Shown here: piece by piece, positions 33,101-43,610 of the stretch
Layout: each line of letters opens with the position of its first letter
How positions within the stretch are numbered: the first letter of the stretch is position 1
NCBI GenBank assembly: GCA_007922225.1
Contig: ML679974.1
Location: 685,657-749,656 of the forward strand
Source: Emydura subglobosa
Lineage: Eukaryota > Chordata > Testudines > Chelidae
Reading direction: 5' to 3'
Length of the DNA: 64,000 bases
Program-made: the position numbers and the translations under genes
Notes under the pieces: generated by a model
What the model was told of the DNA's origin: nothing
What the model saw: the letters and a program-made list of their open reading frames with translations, nothing else
Databases searched by the model: none

Positions 33101-34815
33101 GTAAGTGTCCAGGACACTCGTCCAAGGGGCAGCGCTCAGCACAGCACGGGATGCGTGCCGGAGAGGAGGCGTGATGGCTGCTGATGGACCAGGCTGACTT
33201 CCAAGAGAACAGCATGGCCCTAGCTTTTTACTGGGGTGACCCATAAGCTGCATTTGGGCTTCTTGGGGACCTACCATCATCCCTGCTCCCCCCTCCCCAG
33301 CCCCCTGCTATCGCCTCTCCATCCCAGCCCCCAAACCGCCTGCCTGGCTCCCCACAGCGCTCTCAGCCAGCCCCTCTCCCTCTCGCTGGGTCCAGTTGCT
33401 TCCTCCAGGCTCCCCAGGCTGCAGGGGCTCCTGCTCAGGAAGGTGAGAGCGTGTTGGGGACCCCCGGGGCACACACTCTGATCAAGGCCCCCCCAAATGT
33501 GTTGCCCTTGGCTCTGAGCTCCCTGCAAAGCAATTCCACTGTGGGGCCAGTAGGTGGCGCAAGGACATTGTGGCCCCGCTTCTGTGGAGTTGGTCTCTGA
33601 AATGAAAGGAGTTGGAAAGGCCTTGAGCCAGTGCACAGGGGATCTCAAAGTGCCTGGTAACAGGGGCCCAGCTGGCAGGGTCTGCAGCTGCGCCCCCCAG
33701 TGGTGTAGGAGGGAGGGGCCACAGAACTAATGAGGCTGGGGCATGTTGACAGTGAAGTAAGTGCGTGTCCTGGTGTATAGGGAGCTGCAGGCCAGGACAA
33801 AGGAGCGCTGTCAGAGCCCGGGGCTGGAGTAGCAGGAGGGCTGCAAGTCCAGATAGAGGGGCTGTGGGCCCAGCATAGTTCTGCCAAAGTCTGGGGGCCG
33901 GGAAGGGGATTCAGAGAAATTGGCTGTTGCCTTACACATCCGCCTGGTTGAATAGGTCTTGTCAGTTCCGGCCCCACTGCAACCTCCCAGGCCAGGAGCC
34001 AGACTCCCGTCAGTGGGGCCAGGAGCGCCCTTCTTTGTTTTTTCTGAAAAAATGTCACTTCTTCCAACAGACCAGCCCTTGGGGACTGGGAGAAGGGAGC
34101 CCCCAGCTTGTTCCCCGAGCACAGCCCCCCCCCCTCCGCCCCAGACCCCTATCCCACTGGGGGATTGCCTCAGTTCTGTCTCAGGGGAAGAGCGCCCACT
34201 ACTGAAGCACCAGCACTGTATTACTCTGAGTGTCCCATGAGCACCAGGAAACCCAGCGGGTGAGGTCAGAGTCCTACGGGGATCACCCTCCTCTCCTCCA
34301 GAACTGATTGCTCCAAGCTTGCCATGCCTGGCTGCCCCGCCCCAGGGCTCCAGGGAACAAAGGCTTCCTCTTTCTTAGCGACACAAGGAGACCTTTGATC
34401 AGCCGTGCGAAGAGGAGAACAGGCTGGGGGGGAGGGGGTCGCTGTAGCGTCCTTCATACTCCTAGCAGCCCAGAGAAAGTATGGGGGGAGCAAAGATACA
34501 GGCAGCTGCAGCAGCTGTGGTTGAAAGAAGGGGAGGTGCTCTAAGGCACTCCGATTATTACCTCCTTAGTTCAAACGGGCATGGTGAAAGGCCAGGTGAA
34601 AATGGACAGGGAGCCTTTTGCCTGCAATCCACCATCAGCCCCTGGTGGCGGATGGGGAATTGCCATATGCCAATGTGAGCACTGTAAAACTGTGCTGCCT
34701 AGTCCCCATGCAGCCTGTCCTAGTCTCTTCTTTCTCTCTTTCAGATTTCGTACCGATTGACCTGGAACAGTGGTGGGGGGAGCAGTTTCTAGCCAAAATT
34801 AAAAACTGCTCATAA
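21137..34815 (+). CDS. MCRIP2: MCRIP2 (FAM195A/GRAN1), five coding exons, complete
   Basis: MAPK-regulated corepressor-interacting protein 2. It belongs to the small MCRIP family, known from mammals as DDX6-binding, stress-granule-associated proteins; the paralogue MCRIP1 binds CtBP. Exons: 21137-21188, 21502-21580, 31539-31669, 32999-33100 and 34745-34815. All junctions are GT-AG, and the joined length is 435 nt (144 residues plus stop) with no frame break. The N-terminus [11 protein letters not shown], the central [11 protein letters not shown], the family hallmark [16 protein letters not shown], then [10 protein letters not shown] and the C-terminal [19 protein letters not shown] match the human protein (about 160 aa as I recall it) block by block. 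The protein is Gln/Pro-rich and lacks membrane or catalytic features. ATG occurs twice in tandem (21,134 and 21,137); I chose the second because the family begins MYTIT. ABCA3 lies downstream in convergent orientation. MCRIP1 is the only serious alternative and lacks the MYTIT and QWW ends. Confidence 0.93.
21502..21580 (+). CDS. MCRIP2: MCRIP2 coding exon 2
   Basis: Acceptor ccccgcag at 21,494-21,501, donor gtgagc at 21,581. Encodes [20 protein letters not shown] and SASLLS, matching the human GPTQQQVEG...LLKCRQP block. Confidence 0.9.
22000..27002. other. MCRIP2 intron 2, first part: no exon recognised
   Basis: Between the CpG island and the CR1 at 27 kb I see no supported coding exon or clear transposon. 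There are A runs (22,530-22,541 and 24,944-24,957) and a C run near 22,787, and the sequence is otherwise unremarkable. ORF 23,317-23,682 has no recognisable domain. Confidence 0.45.
27003..28120 (+). mobile_element. CR1 LINE, 5'-truncated, in MCRIP2 intron 2
   Basis: Plus-orientation CR1 starting within the RT domain and ending at the 'ccttccaattctatgattct' tail. ORF2 is open from 27,047 to 27,802 (with [15 protein letters not shown] and the FADD box). It continues from 27,786 to 28,043 in another frame because of an extra G in the run near 27,775-27,783. It is close in sequence to the CR1 at 3,691-5,880. Confidence 0.93.
28621..29090. repeat. Pyrimidine-rich tract with loose periodicity
   Basis: About 470 bp in which the + strand is overwhelmingly C/T. 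Recurring blocks such as 'tctcagtctctgcccc', 'ctcatccc' and 'ccccagcc' suggest a decayed minisatellite. The ORFs here are compositional artefacts. Confidence 0.6.
30727..30800 (+). repeat. MIR/L2-like SINE tail
   Basis: 'gttctgcgtttgtatagcac ctagcacagtggaggtcctgg' is the common amniote 3' tail. It is related to 12,420-12,545 and 41,083-41,175. Confidence 0.5.
30991..31203. mobile_element. GC-rich foldback element with hAT-like terminus
   Basis: The arms at 30,992-31,017 and 31,072-31,102 (ggggcagtgcccgctgccgaa / ttcggcggtgggcactgcccc) are inverted repeats. GCCGCC-type units lie inside and beyond. The right end 'gacctaaaaaaggttccccacccctg' (to 31,203) resembles the terminal inverted repeat of hAT transposons (CAGGGGTGGGGAACC in reverse). 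The matching left terminus is not evident, so the copy is partial or rearranged. Confidence 0.5.
31450..31500 (-). repeat. MIR/L2-like SINE tail
   Basis: 'gaggccccattgcgctaggtgctgtacagataaaa', the reverse complement of the same tail seen at 30,727. It lies about 40 bp upstream of MCRIP2 exon 3. Confidence 0.5.
31539..31669 (+). CDS. MCRIP2: MCRIP2 coding exon 3
   Basis: Acceptor tgcctcag, donor gtaaga at 31,670. It carries the most conserved family stretch, from [12 protein letters not shown] to [16 protein letters not shown]. Intron 2 before it is about 10 kb and contains CR1, foldback and pyrimidine-rich repeats. Confidence 0.94.
32160..32690 (+). mobile_element. Ancient CR1 LINE fragment
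   Basis: Diverged + orientation CR1: 'tgttcagttccggtgcccgc', 'agagggttcagagaagggcc', 'gaagccagacacattcagacc' and 'ggttttcaatccagattgga'. These match the C-terminal part of ORF2 and an older 3' region. There is no long frame left. It lies in MCRIP2 intron 3. Confidence 0.75.
32999..33100 (+). CDS. MCRIP2: MCRIP2 coding exon 4
   Basis: Acceptor ccctccag, donor gtaagt at 33,101. Encodes [20 protein letters not shown] and [14 protein letters not shown]. Confidence 0.94.
34745..34815 (+). CDS. MCRIP2: MCRIP2 coding exon 5 with stop
   Basis: Acceptor tctctttcag, encoding [20 protein letters not shown] and NCS, stop TAA at 34,813-34,815. The C-terminal CS matches the human end (…SCS). Confidence 0.94.
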
Positions 34816-35175
34816 AAAACCCAACCCCAAAATACGGTGTAAAAAAATTAAGTTAAAGAAATAAAATTGTTAAAATGCTCCCAGCGAAGACACCGGAAAC
34901 AGACCACAGCTCTGCTATGCCGACGGCAGGCCAGCAGCTCATGGCCCCGGCTGGGATTCCTTAAGTGCCAGTGTTCAGACACTTGAAACTCCTGCAGACT
35001 CAGGGTCCCGGAGACACCGCTGCGGCAGAGGTGGTGGGGAGAGGCTTGAGACCCGCCCCCCACATCGTCCGTCTCTCTCTCTCTCTCTGTCCACCCGAGT
35101 CGTAGCCCCACGGGAAGAGAATAGTTATCTGTAGTCAGGACCTTGTTACAATAAAGAGCTGAAACTGCCAGTGGA
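34816..35175 (+). other. MCRIP2: MCRIP2 3' UTR
   Basis: A TC microsatellite (35,071-35,089) and an AATAAA at 35,150-35,155 fit a 3' UTR of about 350 nt. An earlier AATAAA at 34,860-34,865 could serve a very short form. Confidence 0.65.
35150..35155 (+). terminator. MCRIP2: Polyadenylation signal AATAAA for MCRIP2
   Basis: Canonical hexamer 335 bp after the stop codon, followed within about 25-40 bp by a GT-rich patch (gtggatgg). It is the likely cleavage signal of the + strand gene. Confidence 0.6.
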
Positions 35176-36454
35176 TGGAAGCTTGCTCTGCTGCGGGGCT
35201 TTATTTGCAGGCTCCAGGCTGTCCCAGGATGGGCAAGAGACAACCAGGCCTAATGCAGCCAGCTGCTGCCATGCCCTCTGCCAGGTGGGTGGCACGACCC
35301 ATGTGACTCTGCCTTTTCCTCTGCGGAGAGGGACCTGTGCAGGCATGCTGGGGCGGGGTGGGCCTTCTGGCTCAGAATATTTGGGTGCTGAGCCCCACCA
35401 TTGCAGCTGGGAGTTTAACTGCAGCTGGCTTCCTCTGGCTGGCAGCTCTGTAAATGGCTCCCCCGTGGGGAGGAGCAGGAGGTGCCCAGGCCTGGCTGTG
35501 GGAGTGTTTGGTACACACCGTATAGGGGAACGTCTGCTCCCCGGCATATTCCCTGCTGCTGTGACCCCTGGGCTGTGCATCGGGCTCCTGCCCAGCCCTG
35601 GAGCAGCTTGAACGGCGCAGGTCAAAGCACAAAAGAGAATCGGGCTCAGCCTAGACAGCATGCCACTTGGGGCTCACCCAGGCCTCTTCCCCCTCTCCTA
35701 GCTAAGCACCCCCACTACACCTCTCACCTCCCTCCCACCATTGCCCCTCCTCCACCTGAACCTGCAAAATCCAGCGACGCAGGGCTTAAACTCTTTGCTC
35801 CACGGCCCCAGGCTGCGCCTCATGGCAGCAAGCTGGGCTGCCTGCATCCCCCCCTCGTTCCCCGCTGCACCAGCCAGGCCTGGCCCCTGTGTGATGGGGG
35901 GAGGATTTGAGAGGGAAAAAGCAGAGCCAAGGCCTGGCTCTGCCAATTCTGGCTGGGCCACGTGCCTACCCTGTGGCAGCTGAGCCCAGCCCCCAGGCAG
36001 CCGGCCCAGGAGGGGCAGAGCGAGATCCCAGCTGAAGGCCAGCGCTGAAGCAGGATTGCAGTGCATGGGCACGGGCCCTGCTTCCCTCTCCATGAGCGAG
36101 TAGGAGATGCAACGAGCCCATGGCTGTGCCATGTCCGCCAGCTTCCCAGGCAGAGGCTTTTGGGCCTGGAGCTGGGCTCCATGCAGCTGCTAGAGGCAAG
36201 CACGCAATGAGCATATAACACCCTGCATGAGGACACCTCATTAACCCGCTTTCCCTCCCCTCGCACATTGGCCACCCAATGCCGCATTCCCTTGCCACAG
36301 CCAGGACTGAGAACAGGCCAGTGAAGGGAGCAGGGCCCAAGGCAGAACGTGCCTCCGTAGAGGCTGCAGCTGTCACACAATCACATATACACCCTCTGTG
36401 CCTGAGGACAGCGCTGCCTAGTGATGAGAGCGGGGGGGGGGAGGGGGAGACACG

Positions 36455-36555
36455 CGTAGGTGGGAGCCCTGAGTTCTGGCCCCACTTCCACTATTCACCG
36501 GGCATGACTTTGGGCTAATCCCGTCCTCTCCCTGGTGCTCAGTCTGCCCAGCTAG
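36455..36555 (+). repeat. MIR-like SINE remnant
   Basis: 'gtgggagccctgagttctgg ccccacttccactattcacc ... ctttgggctaatcccgtcct' follows the MIR order. Confidence 0.45.
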
Positions 36556-37039
36556 GTCACGCAGTCAGCAGCCTCAGCAATGCACAGCAGTAGCTGGGCC
36601 ATCCCCCAAGCATGGAGCTGGCTGCAAGGGACACCAGGGGGACATGCAAAGGGCCCCTTGGCAAGCCAAACACTGGGGGGGCTGTGAGAAGGGGAGGAAT
36701 CAAGCTGAGGAATAAAAGGCCCATGTCGCTGAGGGTCCCCTACAGCCATTAGCCGAAGGCTGTGGCTGGAGGCAGAGACACCTGCCCTGACTCCCTGGGG
36801 CAGGAGAACCTGTGGCTGCTGCCTGATTCCCACTTGGGTTTTGCAACACACAATCGACACCTTGCTGAACAGATACACAACCTTGGTCTCTGCCCCTGTG
36901 GGTTTGATTATGGGGGAGGCACTGGGGCAAAGATACAGGGTGCAAGGGGAGAGTAGGCCAGGATTACAGCCCCACACTCATGCTGTGCTGCAGCTTGGTA
37001 CGTTTCCCTCTGGAGGAGACCTCACCCCCGTCGGTTACA

Positions 37040-37145
37040 GCCTCAAGTCCCTGCTCTGCCAGGGACCTGCTGCTAGCTCTTGGCCAAGTGACTTCGCTTT
37101 CCCCCCCCACTGGGTGGCTGGCTCTCTGTCTGTGCCATGAGAGTG
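37040..37145 (+). repeat. MIR-like SINE remnant
   Basis: 'cctcaagtccctgctctgcc', 'cttggccaagtgacttcgct' and 'ctctctgtctgtgcc' are MIR core features. Confidence 0.4.
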
Positions 37146-40100
37146 GTAGCTCATCGGGGCAGAGACTGGCTCTTCCTCTCACCCAGCGACCGTGACTGCA
37201 GCTGGGCTCTCTGGCGGCTGCACTGCCACAAAAAACGAGCAAGCGGGGTGTGTTTTGCTCCCTATCACCTCACACCTCAATCTGCCCTTTGATCTAGCGA
37301 ATTAAAAGATTTCTAGATACAAATCCAGCATCAGTCACCCCTCACTCACCCTGCTCATTACTGAGTGCAGCCCGCATGGCCCACGTCACCTTTGGCCTGT
37401 GAGGGAAATGCATCCTGCGGCACGAAGTGCCCACGCCACCCCCAGCCGTGACCAACACCGAGTCGCTAAAACTCCCCTCCACGCTTCAGCTGTTTGCCCC
37501 GGGAGTTGCTCTTCACAGACCAGTCATGGGAGGCAGCACTGGTAGGAAAAGGCAGTTTATTTCGGAGATGGGACAAGCTGCGGCTGCCTGCCATGCACAC
37601 AGCTACCCAAGAGCAAACAAGCCCCGGCTCACGACCAGAGCCTCCCTCCCCCTGCTGGCCTTGTCGTCACAGTAGATTGGTTTCAAATGAACCAACACAA
37701 ACCTGGATCAAAACAGACCAATGTGGACAATGGCCTGGCAAGAAAGAGACCCACGGTGGAAACCAGGCAACTGAGTGCTGCGAAAGGGCGGGTGGCGCAG
37801 GATGGATAGCAAGGAGAGGTGGCAGCACCCACGGCTTAAATCCTGGCCTGGGATCCCATTACTATGCATGGGCCCAGCAGAAGAGAGACCTCTGCCATGC
37901 TTAACCCTATGCTCTGCGCACACAGTTAAGCTCAGGCATGCATCTCTGCTGAATCAGGGTGCGACAGCAGGCGAAATCATGACAACGGCAGCGGCTGATC
38001 ATCCCAAGCAATGATTCTACTGCAACCTTCTGCTGAGAACCGATCCTAAGCACTCCTACATCTCTGCTGCAGGATGGAGGTCGTGCCTGTGAGCAGATAG
38101 CCATTGCTCACACTCCTCCCCCGAGAAAGCCCTTCCCTCTGGTTGCACTGAATCGCACAGCCACTAGTGCATGTCTCCTTGCTCTTTCACCGGCAATTCA
38201 CAACGCGGGGCCCACCTTCTTCATCCCTCGCAGCCTAACGGCAGGGAGCGGAACTGCTGCTTGCTTTCGCTCAGGTTCAGTTGCATGCGGTGGGGTTCAT
38301 GGCCTGGTCAAGCCCGAAGTCAATTCACAAAAGAGTTTGAAACTTCAACTTGAAACGATTTAGATTTTTGACCATTCATGTCTTTTTTGTTTTTGGCTCT
38401 GAGATGGTTCATCTAGTTTTGGGGGGGGAGAAGGAGAGCTGCTGCTGCTAAGTTCCCCACTCTCTCCCCAACTCTTGGGGGCTGCTTGCTTCTCTTTTCA
38501 TGATACTGGGACAGGCAGTCCTGGAAGCACGCACCTGCCTGGGAGTTGTCTCGTTTTATACCAAAACGATCACACTAGTTTTTTAAATATTGAGCTTAAT
38601 AAAATGCTGAACCTTTATTTGAGCTGGTAACTTGATTCCCCTCTCACCCCCGCCCCTGCCAGTCAGTTCCAGTTCAGCAGGTAGGACAAAATTAGGGTTA
38701 GGGTCAGTTCCGGTTCCACTCATGGGTTGGAGGGAGCTGAGCTGACATGCTTGGGAAGATTCCCTTCCCGAAGCACAACTAACATGCATGCTCCTGCACG
38801 TATGTAATAGCTACAGCCTGCAGGTCACACAGTGGGTATGAAGCACATGGCCTGGCTCCAGGCCCATATTTCTGCAAAAGGGAGGGTGATTTATTGCACT
38901 GAGCAAACATCACTCAAAGGTTTGAAAAAGGGAGACTCCATACCCTTGAACTATGGAGGCCAAAACTGTCGGGTGGTGTTTCCTGCTGCGGACGGGGAGG
39001 GGGTTAAAACTCAAAAGCCCATCAGAACCACTTCCAACAGCAACCTCTTGAACAAGCCACACAGCTTAGATGCAAAGCACAAATCAATAGCAAGCTGAAA
39101 TGGAAAGAAGCGCACTGGGGTACGCAGACCGCAGTCCTATGAAGCCAGGACTTACACATCCTGTTCTCCTTGGGAGAAATCCTCGCCCCACTGAAGTTTT
39201 GCCATTGATTGCAATGGGGGCAGATTCCACCCCCAAACCCAGCTATTGCTGTAACTTATGCTGCGGACACTTTTTTAAATAATGTAGGCTTTAGAATCTA
39301 ATTTTGTGGCAAGGCAGCCCCACACAGAGATCTTAGCTCCAGCTGCAGAGGGATAGCCAGGAGCCTGGCAATTTCTTAGCTGACAGGTCAGAGAAAACAT
39401 CTCTGATGTATATTATCCACAATTAACTCCACCTCTAAAAGTGACTCTTCCTGGCCAGTCCAGAAATTTCCCCTACACAGTTGTAGTGACGTTGCTTTCA
39501 CTGCAGACAGCAGCCACTTCTCAAAGTACTGTTCTAGCCTCCCTCTCAGCCCCATCGCAGCACTTGGGGCTTAAGGACAGTGACAAGGAAAAGAAAGAAA
39601 GGGCGGGGGGTGAAGGATCTCCAGCCTGGAACCTGCACGCACTTCATGCAAAGCTATGCAACAATGCATGGGAGACACCCGTTACAGACACACACTACAA
39701 CGCCAGAGGCCACATGACAATCTCATCTGTTTACCCCCTGCTGTCTCTCAGAATTTGGGTCACCAACAGGGATTTTTCTGGGTGGTGGATAGGGAGAATA
39801 AAGAAAGTTTACTCCAGCAGGGCAAGGGTTAATTATAAAAGCATGTGGTTCCTGCTCCCACCAGCAGAAATTGGGTGGGGAGGTGGACGTTCTTTCCTTG
39901 GCTGATCCAGCTTCCACTGAAGTTTTCCCATGGACTTCAAGGGGAGCAGGACTGAGGCCTTCCTGCTTAGTAGTCGTACAACTGGAAGACAGTGCCTGGC
40001 AAAACGGGCACCCCACCCGTAGCTGCATTGACATGTGGACTTTGGGGGATACAGGTGTTCCAACCCACCGATCCCTTCGCACCATCTCACTGAACGGCTG

Positions 40101-41082
40101 CTGTAGTCAAGTTCGAGCAGGAGCAGTGCTGAGAGCTGCCAACTCCCCCTGTGCACCGCACCTGCATGGGTTTGATGGGTCCAAAGCTTCCCCACTTTGC
40201 CATGCAGGCACCCATGCTCAGCTAGTGAATAATAAAACGGACACATGCCGCGGTGAAGATCCAGAGACATTCTTAGTAACACAGTGCACCATCGTAGTAA
40301 CAACATCAGGGGAAACGGAACAGAAAAGAAGGATCTGGTTACAGGAACAAAAAACAAATTAAACCCCCCACGACACGAGCATCAGAAGGGAATCTGCACC
40401 CCAGCCCATAAATATTAGCATTTAATATGTGCAATCGTGTGTGTAAATATAGTGCAATATCTCAGCTCTGCACTGATCCCGGAGCAGTCAGGCGGACGGA
40501 AGCTAGTCACCAGCATAGGAATCAGAACAGGTTACAAGCAAAGAAGAGAGACCCGAGAGAGGGTTAAGAGCAGGAGACAGCCCAAACCTATCAGCAGCTG
40601 CTCCTGCAGTCTATTCAGCCAGCCCTTCCGTACAGGGACGGCTCTGCAAGCCAGAGAGCTTGATCCTGCCAACACCCTCGACCGCCGGTCACGTCCCTCA
40701 CACGCCGCAGGATCAGGCCCACAGGCAGGTCGAGACGTGCTGACCGTATCAGGGAGCGCAATAGTGCCTCCTGGCAGAGCAGTTTGACCATTGGTAGGGA
40801 GGTACCGTGGGAAGGCTGAAGCAGAGGAGAGACGCTGGCATCCCAGGCTGTCGTATGTGGATCAGAAGGTGGCCCACTTCGAGTGCCTTCGTGAGTGAGC
40901 AGGGAGAGGGGCACCTGTTGGACACAAATCTGAGTACCCCAAAGTCGAGGTGGTTTGTTATATGTAGTGAATCCAACATTTAAGAAACTAACATGAAGCA
41001 CTATGTCTCCCACGGCAAGCCCACAGAACCGGCCCAAGGAATTCCATCTCCCTCTCCAAGCCCCTGGGTTGCCTCCATCTCC

Positions 41083-41175
41083 TCCGCCATTTAGATTGTA
41101 AGCTCTTCAGGGCAGGAACGCATCTAATTCTTTGACCACCACATGGCATGCCTGATTTGGGCGCTACGTAAAAAG
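41083..41175 (+). repeat. MIR/L2-like SINE tail
   Basis: 'tagattgtaagctcttcagg gcaggaacgcatctaattct ... gcctgatttgggcgctacgt', the common amniote SINE/LINE 3' region. Confidence 0.55.
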
Positions 41176-42805
41176 GCCAGACTCACAACGGTTATAAGTG
41201 GCACACGGATCTGAACGAACCAGAATTGGGCTGGGGCCCAAAATGCACATCCCAAATTGTTTCCGTGCCAGGCCCAACAGTGTCCAGGCTGCAGTTAGGG
41301 TTTGTCCAAGGCACCTCTCACAGCAAAGTGATGGAAGCAACAGCAGCTTCTCTTGGAGAGAGTGGGACATTGCCCCGGCTCATGACAGACCGATCAGCTG
41401 TGGCCCTTACCTCGCTGAGCGCTCTGTGCTGAGATGCCACTGAAGATACCACCATACCGCAGGCTGGGAACCACAATAAAGGGCTTTCAACTGACAGGTG
41501 CTTTGCAAGGACAGGCAGGCAGCATTTTAGGGGGTGGAAGTGAAGATTTTTCCCTTTTGAATGGCATTCCCCTGGTCTCCCAGGGTGGGTTTTGGTGAGC
41601 TAGCTGGCAGCATACACAGGGCTCAGTGCTGAGCTGATGCTCATTACAGTAGGTGCTGTTCAAGTCCGACAGGTGCACACTGCGCCCGCTGGCACAGAGA
41701 GGCCCACGCTGACCTAAGGGTGGGATCTGGGTGGCCTTGAGCACCCGGACCCTACTGAATGAGGTCAGGAGGGTTCCCGTTCCACACTGGTAAATCTGTG
41801 CTGGGATAGTCTCCCCGCCCCCCTGCAATTTACTCTTTGGGACACGTGCACTGGGGAGGGGACACGGACGGACGGGAATGTAATTTCACTCCGCTGACCT
41901 GGTCTGGACCACGCACCGGGGGAAGACTCTCTCCAGCCACGCCCAGAAGCTTCTCACTGGGATCTGTGCCACAGATCCAGAGCCAACCCTTCCTGGACAG
42001 CTCCGTGTAAACAGGACCGTCTGCGGCACAATGTCCATGGGCCACTAGGAGCGGCCTGTCCCCACGACCTGCTCTCTAGCACAAAAGCGCACACTCTATG
42101 CAGGCTGTGTCTCCGGTGCCAGCCAGGGGGGGAATTTACCCCTGGAAGCCCAGAACAGTTATTTCCCCACTTCCAAAAACACTGGCTGTGGCAGACGTAA
42201 TGCAGGCCAAGCAGTGAATTCAGACCACCTTTTAGCACATACTGGCCTGGGTCCTTCACTTGTTACCAAGGCAGGACGGGTTCCGGAGGGGGAAACTGTT
42301 GTGTCCAATAGCTGTTCCTCGCTCTCATGCGTGTGATCGCTGCAGCCCAGCTCAGGACGGAACGTGGCTCTCCCTGGTGTCAGGTCAGAACAAAACAGGC
42401 AGTCAGGAGAGCTTAAAAAGAGCCAGTGATGGGCTCTGCCCCGCTTTGCTGTTGCTGGCCCTGCTAGAGGAATGGATGGATGGTTCATCTGCAGGTCCTG
42501 GAGCGTGAACAGTGGCTATTTGTTTCTGTCTATCTAAACATCAAGTGCTCCTAGAGGATCATCCAAAACAGAGCCTAATGAACTGAGTGAAGTGTTAGCT
42601 CTAAGCTACGTGACAGTGTCCCTCTAAATCACAGCGAGCCACTGAGGGAATATCATGCAACGTGTGTGAGTACCAAAGCCGTGTCCTTACGCGAATGCGT
42701 TTCTGGGCGGATGAGGCGCGTGCAGAGATGTGGCACGTTAGTGAGGGGCCCCTCTGGAATGGTGCCGGGAGAATTCTGCCTGTTCTCAGCTACGACAGGC
42801 ACGTT

Positions 42806-42871
42806 GGGCCCAATCCTGCCCCTGTGAAGGCCACAGAGACTCTGACTGTAACTGCAAGGAGCAGGATCGGG
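42806..42871. repeat. Short foldback element
   Basis: Arms 'gggcccaatcctgcc' and 'agcaggatcgggtgc' are near reverse complements, in the same style as 18,407-18,487. Confidence 0.4.
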
Positions 42872-43478
42872 TGCTCACGCATGCTGGTGCCTTTTCCCCT
42901 GCTTTTAGATGTTCCTGTGGGTGGGAGTGAATGTTGACAAGTGACTGTCTCTTGCACACTCACAGGGAGACGTGTGCTGCCAGCGCCCCACCCAGACGCA
43001 CGCAGGGATCGGGGACAAGGACACCAATCCAGAGGGAGGCTCTGACACCCCCACCGAGCAGCTGATACATCGATTCCCCCCTTCGATGGAGCGAAGCAGC
43101 AATTTCCTGGTGCGGGCCCGACGTGGTGTAGAGAGAACTGGACTCCAGAGGCTCTACAGCTCCACTGGCTGCTCCCCTACTGCCAAGCACCATTGCTTAG
43201 TTGGTTTAAAGATGGGGGAGCAGTAACATTCAAAGATTTCCCCAAAAGGCAGCAGGTTGTGAGCATCTTCACCGTCTGTGCTTTGCAGACCCCCATTCAC
43301 ACACCCTCCTTGTGATCTCTGCACTGAGGAGCAGGCCGTACGTCCCCAACCCCCAACACACCCTGATAAAAGCGTTCTGACATTGACACATTATTGAAGA
43401 CGCGCTGATAATATACATGACTGTCTCCGTATACACTATGTACAGGTGGCAGGTCAGTCCAGCGGGCGGGGCTTCTCT

Positions 43479-43610
43479 TCACTTCCCTCGGTCCTCTGTG
43501 CAGTGCTGGAAGCGGGTGAAGCTCATGAAGACCTGCTCCAGAGAGATCTGGCTGACGGAATAATCCTCCACGTGGAACTTCTCTTTAGCTCTCTCCAGCG
43601 CCCCAAAGAC
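43479..43610 (-). CDS. ABCA3: ABCA3 last coding exon
   Basis: Encodes [20 protein letters not shown] and [15 protein letters not shown], ending DRGK with stop TGA at 43,479-43,481. Acceptor ccccgcag. The C-terminal tail is a little shorter than in human. Confidence 0.95.
   Translation of the reverse strand, partial: VFGALERAKEKFHVEDYSVSQISLEQVFMSFTRFQHCTEDRGK

Larger units (their letters stand above)
35176..37556. other. Intergenic spacer between MCRIP2 and ABCA3
   Basis: GC-rich, with no exon recognised. Two probable MIR-like remnants lie inside (36,455-36,555 and 37,040-37,145), and there is a G run at about 36,431-36,445. Long overlapping ORFs on both strands at 35.2-36.4 kb show no domain and reflect GC content. 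Confidence 0.5.
37557..43478 (-). other. Repeat-poor block: possible long ABCA3 3' UTR
   Basis: Downstream of the ABCA3 stop codon there is no AATAAA on the minus strand for several kb. Candidates are at 38,888-38,893, 38,614-38,619 and 37,557-37,562 (TTTATT on the + strand), plus an ATTAAA variant at about 40,421. The block has few recognisable repeats (41,083-41,175, 42,806-42,871 and weak hairpin bits), unlike the flanks. This fits a long 3' UTR, but a conserved non-coding region is equally possible. Confidence 0.35.

Noticed and set aside
32808..33280. Minus-strand ORFs (135 and 100 codons) near 33 kb
   Set aside because: They are antisense to MCRIP2 exon 4, whose splice sites and family match explain the sequence.
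35146..36380. Overlapping ORFs of 130-186 codons between MCRIP2 and ABCA3
   Set aside because: Mutually overlapping on both strands, with repetitive composition and no similarity I recognise. Treated as shadows of GC-rich intergenic DNA.
38692..38703. Two TTAGGG-like units, telomere-like
   Set aside because: Only two units in unique sequence; no array.
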